Shown here piece by piece: positions 9,165 through 18,900 of a stretch of DNA of 64,000 nucleotides. The notes beneath the pieces were generated by a model that was given only the letters and a program-made list of their open reading frames with translations, did no database searches and was not told where the DNA came from. The stretch lies in NCBI GenBank assembly GCA_030041255.1, contig JASHOF010000012.1, forward strand, positions 62,001 through 126,000, in the 5' to 3' direction. Position 1 is the first letter of the stretch; the number at the start of each line of letters is the position of its first letter. Source of the DNA: Acetobacteraceae bacterium (GTDB lineage Bacteria > Pseudomonadota > Alphaproteobacteria > Acetobacterales > Acetobacteraceae). The translations under genes were made by a program, and so were the position numbers.

Positions 9165-10766
9165 TCAGGTCTTGGTGACGTTCCAGAACGGGATGATGTC
9201 GGGCATGCCGATGATGCCGTGCACATTGCTGCGCATGGCGACGGGGCTGACCCATTGGCCGAGCATCACCTGGGGAACGACGTTCCAGGCGATGGTCTGC
9301 ATCTTTTGCGCGATGGCCTGGCGCTCGGCGAGCGTGGAGACGAGCGCCCACTGGCGACGCAGCGTCTCGTACCCGGCGTTCTCCGGCCAGCCGAACCAGC
9401 CTTTCCTGCCGTTGCAACCGAGGGCCACCATGGTGATCGGGTTGTTCCAGTCGTAGCCCGGGCCGTAGGTGATGAAGATGTCCCACCCTCCCTTGTCGTC
9501 CGGCGCCATGACGGCGCGGCGGGTGATGACGCCGCCCCAGGTGGAGGCGGCGAGTTCGGCGTTGACGCCGATCTCTTTCAGCCAGCCGGCGATGAGCTGG
9601 GCGGAATTGTTCATGAAATCGAAGTCGGTTGCCTGAAGGACGATGACTTTTTCGCCGCCATAGCCGGATTCCTTGAAGAGCTGCTTTGCCTTGGCCGGGT
9701 CGGGGGCTGACTTGAACCAGGCGCTGTTGGCGCCGTTCGCCATCGGGGTCTGGTAGCCGAAGATCGAATCGATCTCGTGGTAGTATTTCGGGTTGCCGAA
9801 GGTGGCTTTCAGGATGTCCGCCTGGTTGGTCAGGTACAACATGGCCTGCCGCGCCTTCACGTTGTTGAAGGGCGGATGCAGCCAGTTGAGACGCATCATG
9901 CCGCAATTGCCGGACGGGTCGAGCACGCGGACCTTGATGTCCGGGTTGGACTGAAGCTGCGGCAGGAGATCGAGCGGGGGCAGCTCGAAAAAATCGATCT
10001 CGCCGGATTCGAGGGCGGCGAGCGCGGTCTGGTCGTCGGTGATGTTCTGCCAGACCACCCGGTCGAGCTTGACGACCTTGCCGCCGGCAAAGCCTGAGGG
10101 GGGCTCGGGGCGCGGCACATATTTCGTGAACCTGTCGAACACGTAGCGGCTGCCTGGCCGGGTTTCCTTTTCGTTGAAGGTGAAGGGGCCGGAGCCGATG
10201 TGAGAGGTAATCTGCTGGAAGGGATCGGTCTCCGCCGCCTTCTTCGGCATCATGAAGCAGTCGGGCGTGGAAGTGGCGGCGAAGGCGGGAACGGTGAGGC
10301 CGAACGGCTGCTTCAGGGCGAGGATGAAGGTCTTGTCGTCCCTGGCGGAGAGATCCGTCACATACTCCATCATCATCTGGCCGCCCGAGTTGCGCACGGC
10401 CCAGCGGCGGATCGAGGCAACGCAGTCGGCGGCGGTGACGGGGGTGCCGTCGTGCCACAGCAGCCCGTCACGCAGCGCGAAGGTGTAGGTGCGCTTGTCC
10501 TCGCTCAAACCCCACTTGCCGACCATTTGCGGTTGCGGCTGGAAGTTGGCGTCGGTTGCGAACAGTGTGTCATAGACCATGGCGCCGTAGTAGGCGGAGA
10601 TATTGGCGGTGGTCCAAATGGGATCGAAGGAGCGGAGATCTCCCTGCATCACGGCGTTCATGATTTTCGTGTTCGAAGCAGCGTGTGCGCGGCGCGTTCC
10701 GGGTGTTGCGGCGGCGAGGGCGCCGGCGGCACCATTCTTCAGAATGGTCCTGCGGGATAGTGTCAT
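9165..10766 (-). CDS. Peptide-type ABC transporter substrate-binding protein (SBP family 5), Tat-like signal
   Basis: A 533-residue periplasmic binding protein. The open frame extends upstream, but ATG at 10766 has a GGGAGGGG ribosome site and begins MTLSRRTILKNGAAG, a twin-arginine-like signal ending near RRAHA. Family 5 landmarks are the YTFALRDGLLWHDGTPVTAADC segment (central part of the first lobe) and GSGPFTFNEKE. The ligand may be a di- or oligopeptide, but family 5 proteins also bind nickel, haem or sugars. The MlrC-type peptidase upstream in the same operon favours a peptide or modified amino-acid ligand. Confidence 0.9.
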   Translation of the reverse strand: MTLSRRTILKNGAAGALAAATPGTRRAHAASNTKIMNAVMQGDLRSFDPIWTTANISAYYGAMVYDTLFATDANFQPQPQMVGKWGLSEDKRTYTFALRDGLLWHDGTPVTAADCVASIRRWAVRNSGGQMMMEYVTDLSARDDKTFILALKQPFGLTVPAFAATSTPDCFMMPKKAAETDPFQQITSHIGSGPFTFNEKETRPGSRYVFDRFTKYVPRPEPPSGFAGGKVVKLDRVVWQNITDDQTALAALESGEIDFFELPPLDLLPQLQSNPDIKVRVLDPSGNCGMMRLNWLHPPFNNVKARQAMLYLTNQADILKATFGNPKYYHEIDSIFGYQTPMANGANSAWFKSAPDPAKAKQLFKESGYGGEKVIVLQATDFDFMNNSAQLIAGWLKEIGVNAELAASTWGGVITRRAVMAPDDKGGWDIFITYGPGYDWNNPITMVALGCNGRKGWFGWPENAGYETLRRQWALVSTLAERQAIAQKMQTIAWNVVPQVMLGQWVSPVAMRSNVHGIIGMPDIIPFWNVTKT

Positions 10767-10804
10767 CTGCCCCTCCCTTTGTTTGCACATGTGTGCGCTC
10801 TTGA

Positions 10805-10825
10805 CACCGGGCGGATCTCCCGGTG
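10805..10825. other. Inverted repeat, 7-bp arms, upstream of the peptide-binding protein
   Basis: The arms CACCGGG (10805-10811) and CCCGGTG (10819-10825) are perfectly complementary with a 7-nt loop. The repeat sits in the 215-bp gap between the M81 peptidase and the binding protein, within the likely leader of the latter. Confidence 0.45.
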
Positions 10826-10852
10826 CGCGCCTCAATGCCGACGTTTCTACGC

Positions 10853-10883
10853 AGAGCGTGTTCGGCTCGACTGAACACGCTCT
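10853..10883. other. Inverted repeat, 11-bp perfect arms
   Basis: AGAGCGTGTTC at 10853-10863 pairs with its exact complement at 10873-10883 over a 9-nt loop. There is no T-run on either side. With the repeat at 10805 it makes the peptidase/binding-protein gap strongly structured, which suits an mRNA processing or stability element; an operator is the alternative. Confidence 0.5.
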
Positions 10884-10981
10884 CTCTTGTCCGACCGAGC
10901 GGATCGTGCTCCTGACGCTAACACCGGGCCGGGCGAGGGGCAATTGCGGCTGAGGCGCCGCGGGATGCGCGGGTGGCGGAA

Positions 10982-12451
10982 TCAGAAGATCAGGCCGGGC
11001 GCTGTATCGGCATCGAGCGGCCAGATCGGGCGCATGATCCTGGTGTAGGGGATGCGTCTATAGTCGCGGTTCAGCGGGCCATCCGAATCGACATAGAGGA
11101 CCTGATGGGCGATCGGCCCGAACGCGGCCATGAAGTGATTCGTCGATTTCAGCACGAGAATCTTCCGCGCGTGGGGATCGATGCCGAGGTTGGTGAAGAG
11201 TTCGAGGCCCAGTGCCTGGGTGCGGTTCGTGATCAGCACGGTCTCGACGCCGCCGATGCGGATTGCGGCGCAATCACCAAGCGGAACCTTTGTCGGGCCG
11301 AAGGTCTGCCAGCAGTCGCGCGCCAGGGCCGCGACCTCGACGGTGGCGTCGATCGGCTGGCCGGAGGCGGGGCCGGTCTTGCCGCCGAAGCGGAGCGGAA
11401 GGCGCGCGCCGACGCCGGCATCGAAGCAGAGGCGAACGGCGATCGGATCCCAGAGCGGGCCGAGGGCGGCATTTTCGATGTCGTGATCGAGAAGGTGGCA
11501 AAGAATCGTGGTGTTGTCCGAAGGGGCGCCGCCGCCGGCATTGTCGGCCGGTTCGGCGAGCACGACCGGAGCGCCGCCGGCGGCGAGCGCGGTTTCGACG
11601 GCGGCATCGACGGGACGATAGTCGGGCGCGGTGCGCCCGCGCATCCGGATGAATTCCTGGCCGATTTCGCTCGCCAGGCGGTCTGCGGCGGCCTTGTCGC
11701 GATTGGCGACGACGAGGATACGGCCGGACAATTCCGCAACGTCTGCATAGGGAAAGCAGTGGCCGATGGAGACGGAGAGGATGCCTCCCCTGCCCTCCTC
11801 CTGCTTGATTCGATCGACGAAGCTCCGCATCAGCGGCAGAGTGGTCGGGTAGCTGCCGATCTGGCGGCAATCATAGAGCGACATCACGGGGCGGATTGTG
11901 CCGCGGATCGTGGCGAGCACGAGGCGGAGCAGATCCTCGGCCCGCTCGACCACGTCGGTGTGAGGAAATTCCTTGTACAGAACGATGATATCGGAGAGGC
12001 GGACGCGCTTCAGCGTGAGATGGCAATGCGGATCGAGTTCGACGCCGACGATGGTGCGCGCACCCACGAGGTCGCGCACGCGCTCGATGATGTCGCCTTC
12101 GACGTCGTCGTAGCCGTGGGCGACCATGGCACCATGCAGGCCGAGCAGCACGCCATCGAGGGGAAGGGCAGCTTTCAGCTCCGAGAGAATCCGATCGCGC
12201 ATGAACTCGTAGTCGGCGCGGTTGGTGCGGCCGGCGGGGCTTGCGGCGAAGCAGCTTCCTTCGACGAGCGTGAAGTTCTCGCGCCGGGTGGCACGGCGGG
12301 CAACCCAGAGCGGCGCGGTACACATCAGGGGTGTTGCGTCCGGGTGCTCGCCCGGGCGGAGGAACACGGTTTGCTTGTAGCCGTCGAGGCTGGTGGGCAA
12401 TGGCGAGAAGGTATTGGTTTCGGTCGCGAGGGTGGCCGAGAAGAGGCGCAT
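10982..12451 (-). CDS. M81 family metallopeptidase, MlrC (microcystinase C)-like
   Basis: A 489-residue protein that opens with the MlrC hallmark LATETNTFSPLPTSLDGY. Other family stretches are LHGAMVAHGYDDVEGDII around residue 105, VELDPHCHLT, and the C-terminal LKSTNHFMAAFGPIAHQVLYVDSDGPL. MlrC of sphingomonads cleaves linear microcystin products, but the family is widespread and usually linked to peptide or amino-acid transporters, as here. It is the first gene of the operon with the dipeptide-type importer. The protein has no signal peptide and is expected in the cytoplasm, acting on the imported compound. Microcystin itself is not implied. Confidence 0.88.
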   Translation of the reverse strand: MRLFSATLATETNTFSPLPTSLDGYKQTVFLRPGEHPDATPLMCTAPLWVARRATRRENFTLVEGSCFAASPAGRTNRADYEFMRDRILSELKAALPLDGVLLGLHGAMVAHGYDDVEGDIIERVRDLVGARTIVGVELDPHCHLTLKRVRLSDIIVLYKEFPHTDVVERAEDLLRLVLATIRGTIRPVMSLYDCRQIGSYPTTLPLMRSFVDRIKQEEGRGGILSVSIGHCFPYADVAELSGRILVVANRDKAAADRLASEIGQEFIRMRGRTAPDYRPVDAAVETALAAGGAPVVLAEPADNAGGGAPSDNTTILCHLLDHDIENAALGPLWDPIAVRLCFDAGVGARLPLRFGGKTGPASGQPIDATVEVAALARDCWQTFGPTKVPLGDCAAIRIGGVETVLITNRTQALGLELFTNLGIDPHARKILVLKSTNHFMAAFGPIAHQVLYVDSDGPLNRDYRRIPYTRIMRPIWPLDADTAPGLIF

Positions 12452-12491
12452 GCGGCGTTACCTTCGGGGCGGGAGCAGGTGCGAAGCGCGG

Positions 12492-14000
12492 CTACGAAGC
12501 GGCGAGGGCGGAGATGGTTTCGAGTGCCGTTTCGAAACCGGTCACCTCGGCGAGGCGGTCGAGGCGGCGCATCACGCCGTCTCCGGCATAGACGCCCCTG
12601 CCCTCCGCGAGGCGCAGCACGAGGCGACGGCCGGTGCGCGCGAGGGCCGTTTCGGCGAGCAGGCGGGGCGTGCCGGCGGAGAGCGTGCAGGCGAGACGGA
12701 GCGCGGTGCCGAGTGCCTCGGCGCGGTTGGCGGAGGAGAGATCGAGCAGCGAGCGAAGCGGGGCGAGGAAGCTTGCGGTGCGCTCGGCTTCGTAACGGAA
12801 GGCGATGACGAGGGCGAGGAAGGCGCGTGCGTGGTGGTCGAGCCCGACACCGGGCTGACGCAGCACGCGGAGCACGGACTGCTCGGCGCGGTAATCGGGA
12901 TGATCGCGGGTGCCGATGTCGCTCATCCAGCAGGCGGCCTCGCGCAGGCGCTGCTCGACGGGGGTCTCGTCGGCGAAGAGGGGGGCGGTCCAGTCGATCA
13001 GGGCGGGGGCGAGAGCAGGATCGCGGGAGAGGCGGTCGTTGAATTCCTGTGCCGCGGCGAGCAGCGGATCGGCAGCGCCGAGCGCAGGCGGGACGAGGCG
13101 CATGAACCAGCCTTCGCGCAGGCCATTGCCGGAGAAGACCACGCGCGCAGCCCCGGTTGCGCGCAGGAGCCGGCGCAGGGTGACGGCGGCGAAGGGCAGA
13201 TCCTCGATGCGTCGTTGTGGCAGGCCGGGGAGACGTTCGAGTACACGCAGGGAGGCGCCGGCGATGACGGCGGTGAGATCGCGCGCCTCTTCGCGGCCGA
13301 GCGTGTAATGGTGGACGATGTTGAGCGGATAGCTGGTCTGCGCGATGTGGATGCGGGCGAGGGCACGGAACGTGCCGCCGACGAGATAGAGATCGCGGCC
13401 GGTGCCCTCGGAAAGCCAGGGAACGGAGGCGAGTTCCTGCTCGACGATGGCGCGTGCGCGCACGATGTCGCCGTGCGCGCGTTCGGAGAGGCGAATCACG
13501 CCAAGGGGCAGCGTGGCAATCGATCCGGCCTTGCCGGAGCCGAGGCGGGCGAGTTCGAGCGAGCCGCCGCCGACATCGGCGAGCACACCGTCGGCAGCGG
13601 GGATGCCACACAGCACGCCGGCGGCTGAGAGCACGGCCTCTTCCTGACCGGAGAGGAGGCGGACCGGGACGTCCGGGAGTTGCTCGGCGAGCGAGTCAAG
13701 AAAGGCGCGGCCATTGGTTGCTTCGCGCACGGCGGCGGTGCCGAGCACCTCGAAGGGAGCGGCACCCAACGCCTCGACGATGCGGCGAAAGCGGTCGAGT
13801 ACGGCGCGGGCCTGATCCATCGTGGCCGGATCGAGCCGGCCGCTTGCCTCGATACCGCGCGCGAGGCGGAGGGTGGCGCGCTCGTTGACGATCGGCTTCG
13901 GGTTGCGGCCGAGGCCTTCGAAGACGACCAGCCGGACCGAGTTCGAACCGAGATCCACCACCGCCGGGCGGCGCGCCGGCGTGGGCTCGCCGTTCTGCAT
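12492..14000 (-). CDS. ppx: Ppx/GppA family exopolyphosphatase
   Basis: A 502-residue ASKHA-fold phosphatase. The first phosphate motif is VVDLGSNSVRLVVFEG (residues 14-29) and the second is VLADVGGGSLELARL near residue 145. Between them LLSGQEEAVLSAAGVLCGIP is the conserved Ppx segment. The protein removes terminal phosphates from polyphosphate or pppGpp. It sits 3 bp after ppk1 on the same strand, so synthesis and breakdown of polyphosphate are co-expressed. Its length matches the alphaproteobacterial Ppx group with a C-terminal HD-like domain. Confidence 0.93.
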   Translation of the reverse strand: MQNGEPTPARRPAVVDLGSNSVRLVVFEGLGRNPKPIVNERATLRLARGIEASGRLDPATMDQARAVLDRFRRIVEALGAAPFEVLGTAAVREATNGRAFLDSLAEQLPDVPVRLLSGQEEAVLSAAGVLCGIPAADGVLADVGGGSLELARLGSGKAGSIATLPLGVIRLSERAHGDIVRARAIVEQELASVPWLSEGTGRDLYLVGGTFRALARIHIAQTSYPLNIVHHYTLGREEARDLTAVIAGASLRVLERLPGLPQRRIEDLPFAAVTLRRLLRATGAARVVFSGNGLREGWFMRLVPPALGAADPLLAAAQEFNDRLSRDPALAPALIDWTAPLFADETPVEQRLREAACWMSDIGTRDHPDYRAEQSVLRVLRQPGVGLDHHARAFLALVIAFRYEAERTASFLAPLRSLLDLSSANRAEALGTALRLACTLSAGTPRLLAETALARTGRRLVLRLAEGRGVYAGDGVMRRLDRLAEVTGFETALETISALAAS

Positions 14001-14003
14001 CTC

Positions 14004-16199
14004 TCAGTCCTGGCTCACGCGGTCCGGACGGCGGATCGCGATCAGGGGTGCGGGGCCGAGGGGACCGTGCAGGGCGGAGCCGCGGCCGGAGAGGGAGGGG
14101 TTGGTCATGAAGTAGTCGTGCGCGGAGACCGGGCGGCGGCCGGGCGCGAGGCGGCGCCAGGTACCGTCGGGGCCGAGTTCCCAGGACTGCCTGGTGTCGC
14201 GCAGATTGACGACCATGATCTGGTCGAGGAGCTGGGCGTGCACGGTCGGGTTGTGGATCGGGACCATGGTTTCGATTCGCCACTCCATGTTGCGGGCCAT
14301 CCAGTCGGCGGAGCTGATGAAGACGAGGGCGCCGCGGGAGGGCAGCGGATGGCCGTTGCCGAAGGCGAGGATGCGACCGTGCTCGAGGAAGCGGCCGACG
14401 ATGGACTTGACGCGGATGGTCTCGGAAAGGCCGGGCACGCCCGGGCGGAGGCAGCAGATGCCGCGCACGATGGCCATGATTTTCACCCCGGCCGCGGAGG
14501 CGGCGTAGAGGCGGTCGATCAGGCGATCGTCGACGAGGCTGTTCATCTTCAGCCAGATGGCGGCGGGCTTGCCCTCGCGGGCATTGGCGATTTCACGGTC
14601 GATCAGAGTTTCGAGAGTGGAACGGATGGTCAGCGGCGAGAAGGCGAGTGCCTCCATTTTTTCGGGGCGGGCATAGCCGGTCATGTAGTTGAAGAGGCGG
14701 GCGGCATCGCGGGTGAGGGCCGGTTCGCAGGTGAAGAAGCTCAAGTCCGTGTAAATGCGGGCGGTGATCGGGTGATAATTGCCGGTGCCGAAATGCGCGT
14801 AGGCGCGCATGCCGCCGCTTTCGCGGCGCACGACGAGCGAAAGCTTGGCGTGCGTTTTACGCTCCGGCAGGCCGTAGACGAGCTGCACGCCGGCGGCTTC
14901 GAGGCTGCGGGCGAGGCGGATGTTCACCTCTTCATCGAAGCGGGCGCGGAGTTCGATGACCGCGGTGACAGACTTGCCGGCCTCGGCCGACTCGATCAGC
15001 GCCTTGACGATCGGGCTGTCGCGGGTGGTCCGGTAGAGGGTCTGCTTCACCGCGACGACGTTCGGGTCGGCTGCCGCCTGGCGGAGGAACTGCACGACGA
15101 CATCGAAGCTTTCGAAGGGGTGATGGACGACGATGTCCTTGGCGCGGATGGCGGCGAAACAGTCGCCGCCGAAATCGCGGATGCGTTCGGGAAAGCGCGG
15201 GGTGAAGGCGGGGAACTGCAGGTCGGGCCGGTCATCGACGATCAGCGCGCGGAGATCGGCGAGGCCGAGCAGACCCGGAGCGACGAAGACTTCTGCCTCC
15301 GGCACGTCGAGTTCGTCGGCGACGAAGGCTTTCAAATCCGCCGGCATTGTTGCGGCGACGGAAAGATGGATCGCGACGCCGCGGCGGCGTCGCTTGAGTG
15401 CACTCTCGTAGGAGCGGACAAGGTCTTCCGCCTCTTCCTCGAATTCGACGTCGGTGTCGCGGATCAGCCGGAAAAGGCCGCTGCCAAGGAGGCGGCAGCC
15501 GGGGAAGACCCGATCGAGGAAGAGATCGACCAGCGCCTCGAGCATGACGAAGCGGATCGGCCCGCCAGGTTTGCCGGGAAGGCGGACAAAGCGCTCGATT
15601 TGTGACGGGAGAGGAATGAGCGCGCGCATGCCGTGCTGATCCTCCTCGCGCACCAGGCGGAGTGCGAGGACGAGGCCCATGTTGGGGATGAAAGGGAACG
15701 GGTGGGCGGGGTCGATGGCGAGCGGTGTGAGCACGGCGAACAGCCGCTCCATGAACCAGTGCTCGAGCCAGGTGTGTTCGGAGGCGGACAGTTCGGCGGG
15801 ATTGCAGACGGTGAGGCCGGCTGCCTCGAGCTCGGCGCGGAGCTCCTGCCAGACGCGGTTCTGCTCGGCGATCAGCGCGTGGGCGCAGCGGCCGATCTCG
15901 GCCAACTGCTGGGCAGGGGTGAGGCCGTCAGGCGAAGGATGGAGGACGCCGGCCTTGGCCTGGCCAATCAGGCCGGCGACCCGGACCGAGAAAAATTCGT
16001 CGAGGTTGGAAGCGCTGATGGAGACGAAGCGGAGCCGCTCGAGGAGTGGGTGGCCGCGGTTCTCGGCCTCCTCGACGACACGGTGATTGAAGTCGAGCCA
16101 GGAGAGTTCGCGGTTGATGAAGCGTGCGGGACTGTCGGCGGCGATCGGCGGCAGTGGTTCGGGATGGAGGTGCTCGAGGTCGCGGCGCTGGGTGCTCAT
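14004..16199 (-). CDS. ppk1: Polyphosphate kinase 1
   Basis: A 731-residue enzyme making polyphosphate from ATP. Upstream codons in frame look non-coding, and ATG at 16199 gives the normal start. The N-terminal domain shows [20 protein letters not shown] and [16 protein letters not shown]. The catalytic part has [19 protein letters not shown], the autophosphorylated histidine in [13 protein letters not shown] and the second histidine region HFGTGNYHP. The C-terminal phospholipase D-like domain includes [17 protein letters not shown]. It precedes ppx and follows hda on the same strand, a block order I associate with Acetobacteraceae. Confidence 0.95.
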   Translation of the reverse strand: MSTQRRDLEHLHPEPLPPIAADSPARFINRELSWLDFNHRVVEEAENRGHPLLERLRFVSISASNLDEFFSVRVAGLIGQAKAGVLHPSPDGLTPAQQLAEIGRCAHALIAEQNRVWQELRAELEAAGLTVCNPAELSASEHTWLEHWFMERLFAVLTPLAIDPAHPFPFIPNMGLVLALRLVREEDQHGMRALIPLPSQIERFVRLPGKPGGPIRFVMLEALVDLFLDRVFPGCRLLGSGLFRLIRDTDVEFEEEAEDLVRSYESALKRRRRGVAIHLSVAATMPADLKAFVADELDVPEAEVFVAPGLLGLADLRALIVDDRPDLQFPAFTPRFPERIRDFGGDCFAAIRAKDIVVHHPFESFDVVVQFLRQAAADPNVVAVKQTLYRTTRDSPIVKALIESAEAGKSVTAVIELRARFDEEVNIRLARSLEAAGVQLVYGLPERKTHAKLSLVVRRESGGMRAYAHFGTGNYHPITARIYTDLSFFTCEPALTRDAARLFNYMTGYARPEKMEALAFSPLTIRSTLETLIDREIANAREGKPAAIWLKMNSLVDDRLIDRLYAASAAGVKIMAIVRGICCLRPGVPGLSETIRVKSIVGRFLEHGRILAFGNGHPLPSRGALVFISSADWMARNMEWRIETMVPIHNPTVHAQLLDQIMVVNLRDTRQSWELGPDGTWRRLAPGRRPVSAHDYFMTNPSLSGRGSALHGPLGPAPLIAIRRPDRVSQD

Positions 16200-16209
16200 G
16201 GCAGGGAAT

Positions 16210-16935
16210 TTACAGGAGCGGATGGGCGTGCGGCGAGGGAGTCCCTGATCTTTCGCAATCGATTTCGGGCTCGCAGCCGATGAGCGGGGCGAGCGCGGCG
16301 ACAGCGAGGCCACGGGTGAGCGGGCGGCCGGCGGCGAGGCCGGCGCGGTCGAGCCGGACGACGGCTTCGGCGAGGGCGGCAGGATGGCGGGGCAGCCGGG
16401 CGAGCAGGAAGGAGGCGAGCGGCGGGCTGAGCAGGAGCTGGCGGGTGGAGAGGAGACGGGCAAAGAGCGCGCCGAGCAGCCCTTCATCCAGGGCGCCGAC
16501 CTCGACGGCGGCGGTGGCCGCAAGGCGGCTGGCGAGGTCGGGCAGCCCGACCGGCCAGCGGGCCGGGGGCGAGCGGGCGGCCATCAGCAAGGGGAAGCCG
16601 GCTTCGGCGACAATGTTGAGGAGGTGGAGCAGCGGGGGTTCGGCGGCGAAGAGGTCGGCATCGTCGAGGGCGAGGGCGGCGGCGGGCGGAGCGATGGGTG
16701 CGACCAGCGAGGGTCCGGTGAGGATCAGGGCGCCGAGGCGGCGTGCCCAGAGGTAAAGGAGGTGCGATTTGCCGACTCCGGCTTCACCCCAAAGCGCAAG
16801 CCGGTGGGCCGGCCAATCGGCGGGACGGGCGAGCCAGGCCCGGGCTTCGGCGTTCGCGGGTGCGTCGAGAAAGTCGGCCGCGCAATATTCAGGTGTCACG
16901 GCAAAAGGCAGCGGCAACTGGCGCGAGGCGCTCAT
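16210..16935 (-). CDS. hda: DnaA-homologue regulator, Hda/HdaA type
   Basis: A 241-residue AAA+ protein without the DNA-binding domain of DnaA. It begins [10 protein letters not shown], a sliding-clamp-binding QLPLPF box typical of Hda. Walker A is [12 protein letters not shown] (residues 49-60) and Walker B is [10 protein letters not shown]. Hda together with the loaded beta clamp stimulates ATP hydrolysis by DnaA and prevents re-initiation of replication. It overlaps the AI-2E family gene upstream by 4 bp and is 10 bp from ppk1. Confidence 0.88.
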   Translation of the reverse strand: MSASRQLPLPFAVTPEYCAADFLDAPANAEARAWLARPADWPAHRLALWGEAGVGKSHLLYLWARRLGALILTGPSLVAPIAPPAAALALDDADLFAAEPPLLHLLNIVAEAGFPLLMAARSPPARWPVGLPDLASRLAATAAVEVGALDEGLLGALFARLLSTRQLLLSPPLASFLLARLPRHPAALAEAVVRLDRAGLAAGRPLTRGLAVAALAPLIGCEPEIDCERSGTPSPHAHPLL

Positions 16936-18146
16936 TTCTGCAGGCCCGGCGGCGGGTCGAGATAAAGCGGGCTGCCAAGGTAGCGGCCGAGCCAGAAGCG
17001 GGCGAGCACGCCGAGCACGGCGGCCGCAGGAACCGCCAACAGCACGCCGAGAAAGCCGAAGGCAGCACCGCCGGCAAAGAGGGCAAAGATCACCCAGACC
17101 GCGTGCAGCTTCACCCGATCGCCGAGGAAGCGGGGGTAGATGACGTAGGTTTCCAGGAGGTTGCCGATCACGAACACGGCGGCGACACGGATGATGGCGG
17201 ACCAGAGCGGAAATTGGGCGAGGCCGAGAGCCAGCGAGAGCACGGCGCCGGTGATGGTGCCGACATAGGGGATGAAGGAGATGATACCCGCGGCAAGACC
17301 GATGATCAGCCCGAGATCGAGGCCGACGATGGTGAGGCCGGCAGCGTAGAAGAGGGCGAGAAAAAGACAGCAGAGAAGCTGGCCGCGGAGCCAGGCCGAA
17401 AGGATGCGATCGACTTCGCGGGCCTGGGCGCGGAGAACGGCCGCATAGCGGCGTGGCAGCCAGGAATCGACGCGCGCCACGACCCGAGGCCAGTCACGCA
17501 GCAGATAGAAGGCGACGACAGGCGTGACCGCGACGATCTCGACCACGTTGAAGAGGGCGACGCCGCCGGTGATGAGCCGCGTCAGGGCCTGGGCGATGAA
17601 GCTCAGGATCGCGCCACCCTGGCTGGTGATGAGGTCGCGGAGCTTGCTGTTGACGTAGTCGGGGCCGAGGCCGGCCTGCAGATCGTTCACCAGCCGCTGG
17701 GCGAAATTGCGCAGGGCCAGGACATAGTCGGGCAGGTGGACGACAAGCTGGCCGACCTGCTGGGCAACCAGCGGGTAGAGCAGGAGAACGACCATCAGGC
17801 CGAAGGCGATCAGCCCGATGATCAGGACCAGTGCGGCAACGGGCCGGGGAACGCCGAGGCGGGTGAGGTGGTAAGCGACCGGGTCAAGGAAATAGGCGAT
17901 CCCGGAGGCAGCGACGAAGGGCAAAAGGATCGACGAAAAGAGCGTGAGGCCGAGCCAGAGCACCACCGCGAGGCCAATAATCAAGGCCCAGCGTTGAAAA
18001 CGGGTGGCCCCCTGTTCCTCCTCCCCGGCCGCGAGGGAGGGCAGGGCAGGAGGCGAGGCAGGCTCGACCGGTGCCGTTTCAGAGCGCTCGGGCGCGCCAG
18101 ACCGGGCCAGACCGGACTCGTAGCCTGGGGGATTCACCGCAGCCAT
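16932..18146 (-). CDS. AI-2E family transporter (PerM-like membrane protein)
   Basis: A 404-residue polytopic membrane protein. About 55 polar, proline-rich residues precede the first membrane pair (ALIIGLAVVLWLGLTLFSSI and a second segment). The central soluble part carries LRDLITSQGGAILSFIAQAL, and the C-terminal helices include the family motif FIPYVGTITGAVLSLALG. Members range from AI-2 export to sodium/proton exchange, so the substrate is open. It overlaps the CDP-alcohol transferase gene by 13 bp at its start and the hda gene by 4 bp at its end. Confidence 0.88.
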   Translation of the reverse strand: MAAVNPPGYESGLARSGAPERSETAPVEPASPPALPSLAAGEEEQGATRFQRWALIIGLAVVLWLGLTLFSSILLPFVAASGIAYFLDPVAYHLTRLGVPRPVAALVLIIGLIAFGLMVVLLLYPLVAQQVGQLVVHLPDYVLALRNFAQRLVNDLQAGLGPDYVNSKLRDLITSQGGAILSFIAQALTRLITGGVALFNVVEIVAVTPVVAFYLLRDWPRVVARVDSWLPRRYAAVLRAQAREVDRILSAWLRGQLLCCLFLALFYAAGLTIVGLDLGLIIGLAAGIISFIPYVGTITGAVLSLALGLAQFPLWSAIIRVAAVFVIGNLLETYVIYPRFLGDRVKLHAVWVIFALFAGGAAFGFLGVLLAVPAAAVLGVLARFWLGRYLGSPLYLDPPPGLQK

Positions 18147-18700
18147 GCCGTGCGCCGCACATAGGCCGCGCCGGAGAGCAGGGTGAGCCCCGCGACCAGC
18201 CAGATCAGCGGGGAGAGCAGAGGCCGAGGCGGCAGGCCAAGCGTAGCGAAGAGGAGAGATATTGCAATCAGAACAACTTGCAGAGCAGTATTCACTTTTG
18301 ATATGAAAAGTGGACGAATGGCCACCGAGTACCCGGCGATGTTCAGCACGAGCACGCCGCCGACGATCAGGAGATCGCGGAACACCACCAGGATGGCGAT
18401 CCAGGCCGGAAGGACGCCGATGCCGGCGAGGGTGACGTACATGCTGACGAGCAACAGCTTGTCTGCCGCGGGATCGAGCACGGCGCCGATTGCGCTGGCG
18501 CGGCCGTGCCGGGCGAGCAGGCCATCGATGGCGTCGCTTACGCCGGCGGCCAGGAAGACGGCGAAGGCGGCGGCGAGGTTGTGGCCGAGCAGGAGCCAGA
18601 CGGCGAGCGGCACGGCGCAGATACGGGCGAAGGTGATGGCGTTGGGGAGGGTGACCAGCCCGAGCGAGGTGCCATGCGCCAGCCGTGATCCGTCAGCCAT
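18134..18700 (-). CDS. CDP-alcohol phosphatidyltransferase family protein (PgsA-like)
   Basis: A 188-residue membrane enzyme with about five hydrophobic spans. The catalytic motif is present as DAIDGLLAR followed by GAVLDPAADK near residues 60-85, supplying the four aspartates that bind metal and CDP. By my count seven residues lie between AR and the next glycine, one fewer than the usual eight. PgsA makes phosphatidylglycerophosphate from CDP-diacylglycerol, but cardiolipin synthase of the same fold is also possible. It is the first gene of the minus-strand block and faces purM across a 200-bp gap. Confidence 0.85.
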   Translation of the reverse strand: MADGSRLAHGTSLGLVTLPNAITFARICAVPLAVWLLLGHNLAAAFAVFLAAGVSDAIDGLLARHGRASAIGAVLDPAADKLLLVSMYVTLAGIGVLPAWIAILVVFRDLLIVGGVLVLNIAGYSVAIRPLFISKVNTALQVVLIAISLLFATLGLPPRPLLSPLIWLVAGLTLLSGAAYVRRTAWLR

Positions 18701-18778
18701 AGGCGGTACCTCTGCCGGCGCACGGCCTGCGGCGCCGGATGGGGGCGCGCGATAGTGCTGTCATTCTCCGTGGCCGCA

Positions 18779-18806
18779 TCGTCATGCCCGTTTCGTCATG
18801 CCCGTT
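18779..18806. repeat. Perfect 14-bp tandem duplication in the purM leader region
   Basis: The unit TCGTCATGCCCGTT occurs twice head to tail (18779-18792 and 18793-18806) between the divergent transferase and purM genes. The CGTCATGCCCG core resembles one arm of palindromic intergenic repeats common in alphaproteobacteria; the other arm is not clear here. Confidence 0.7.
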
Positions 18807-18900
18807 ATGGGGGCCTCCCGCCATCTCTTCATACCGCAGATTCCGAAGTGCTGCGTCATCAGGTAGGGTCGGAACCAGGGTGGGGGATTGCACGGAGAAT

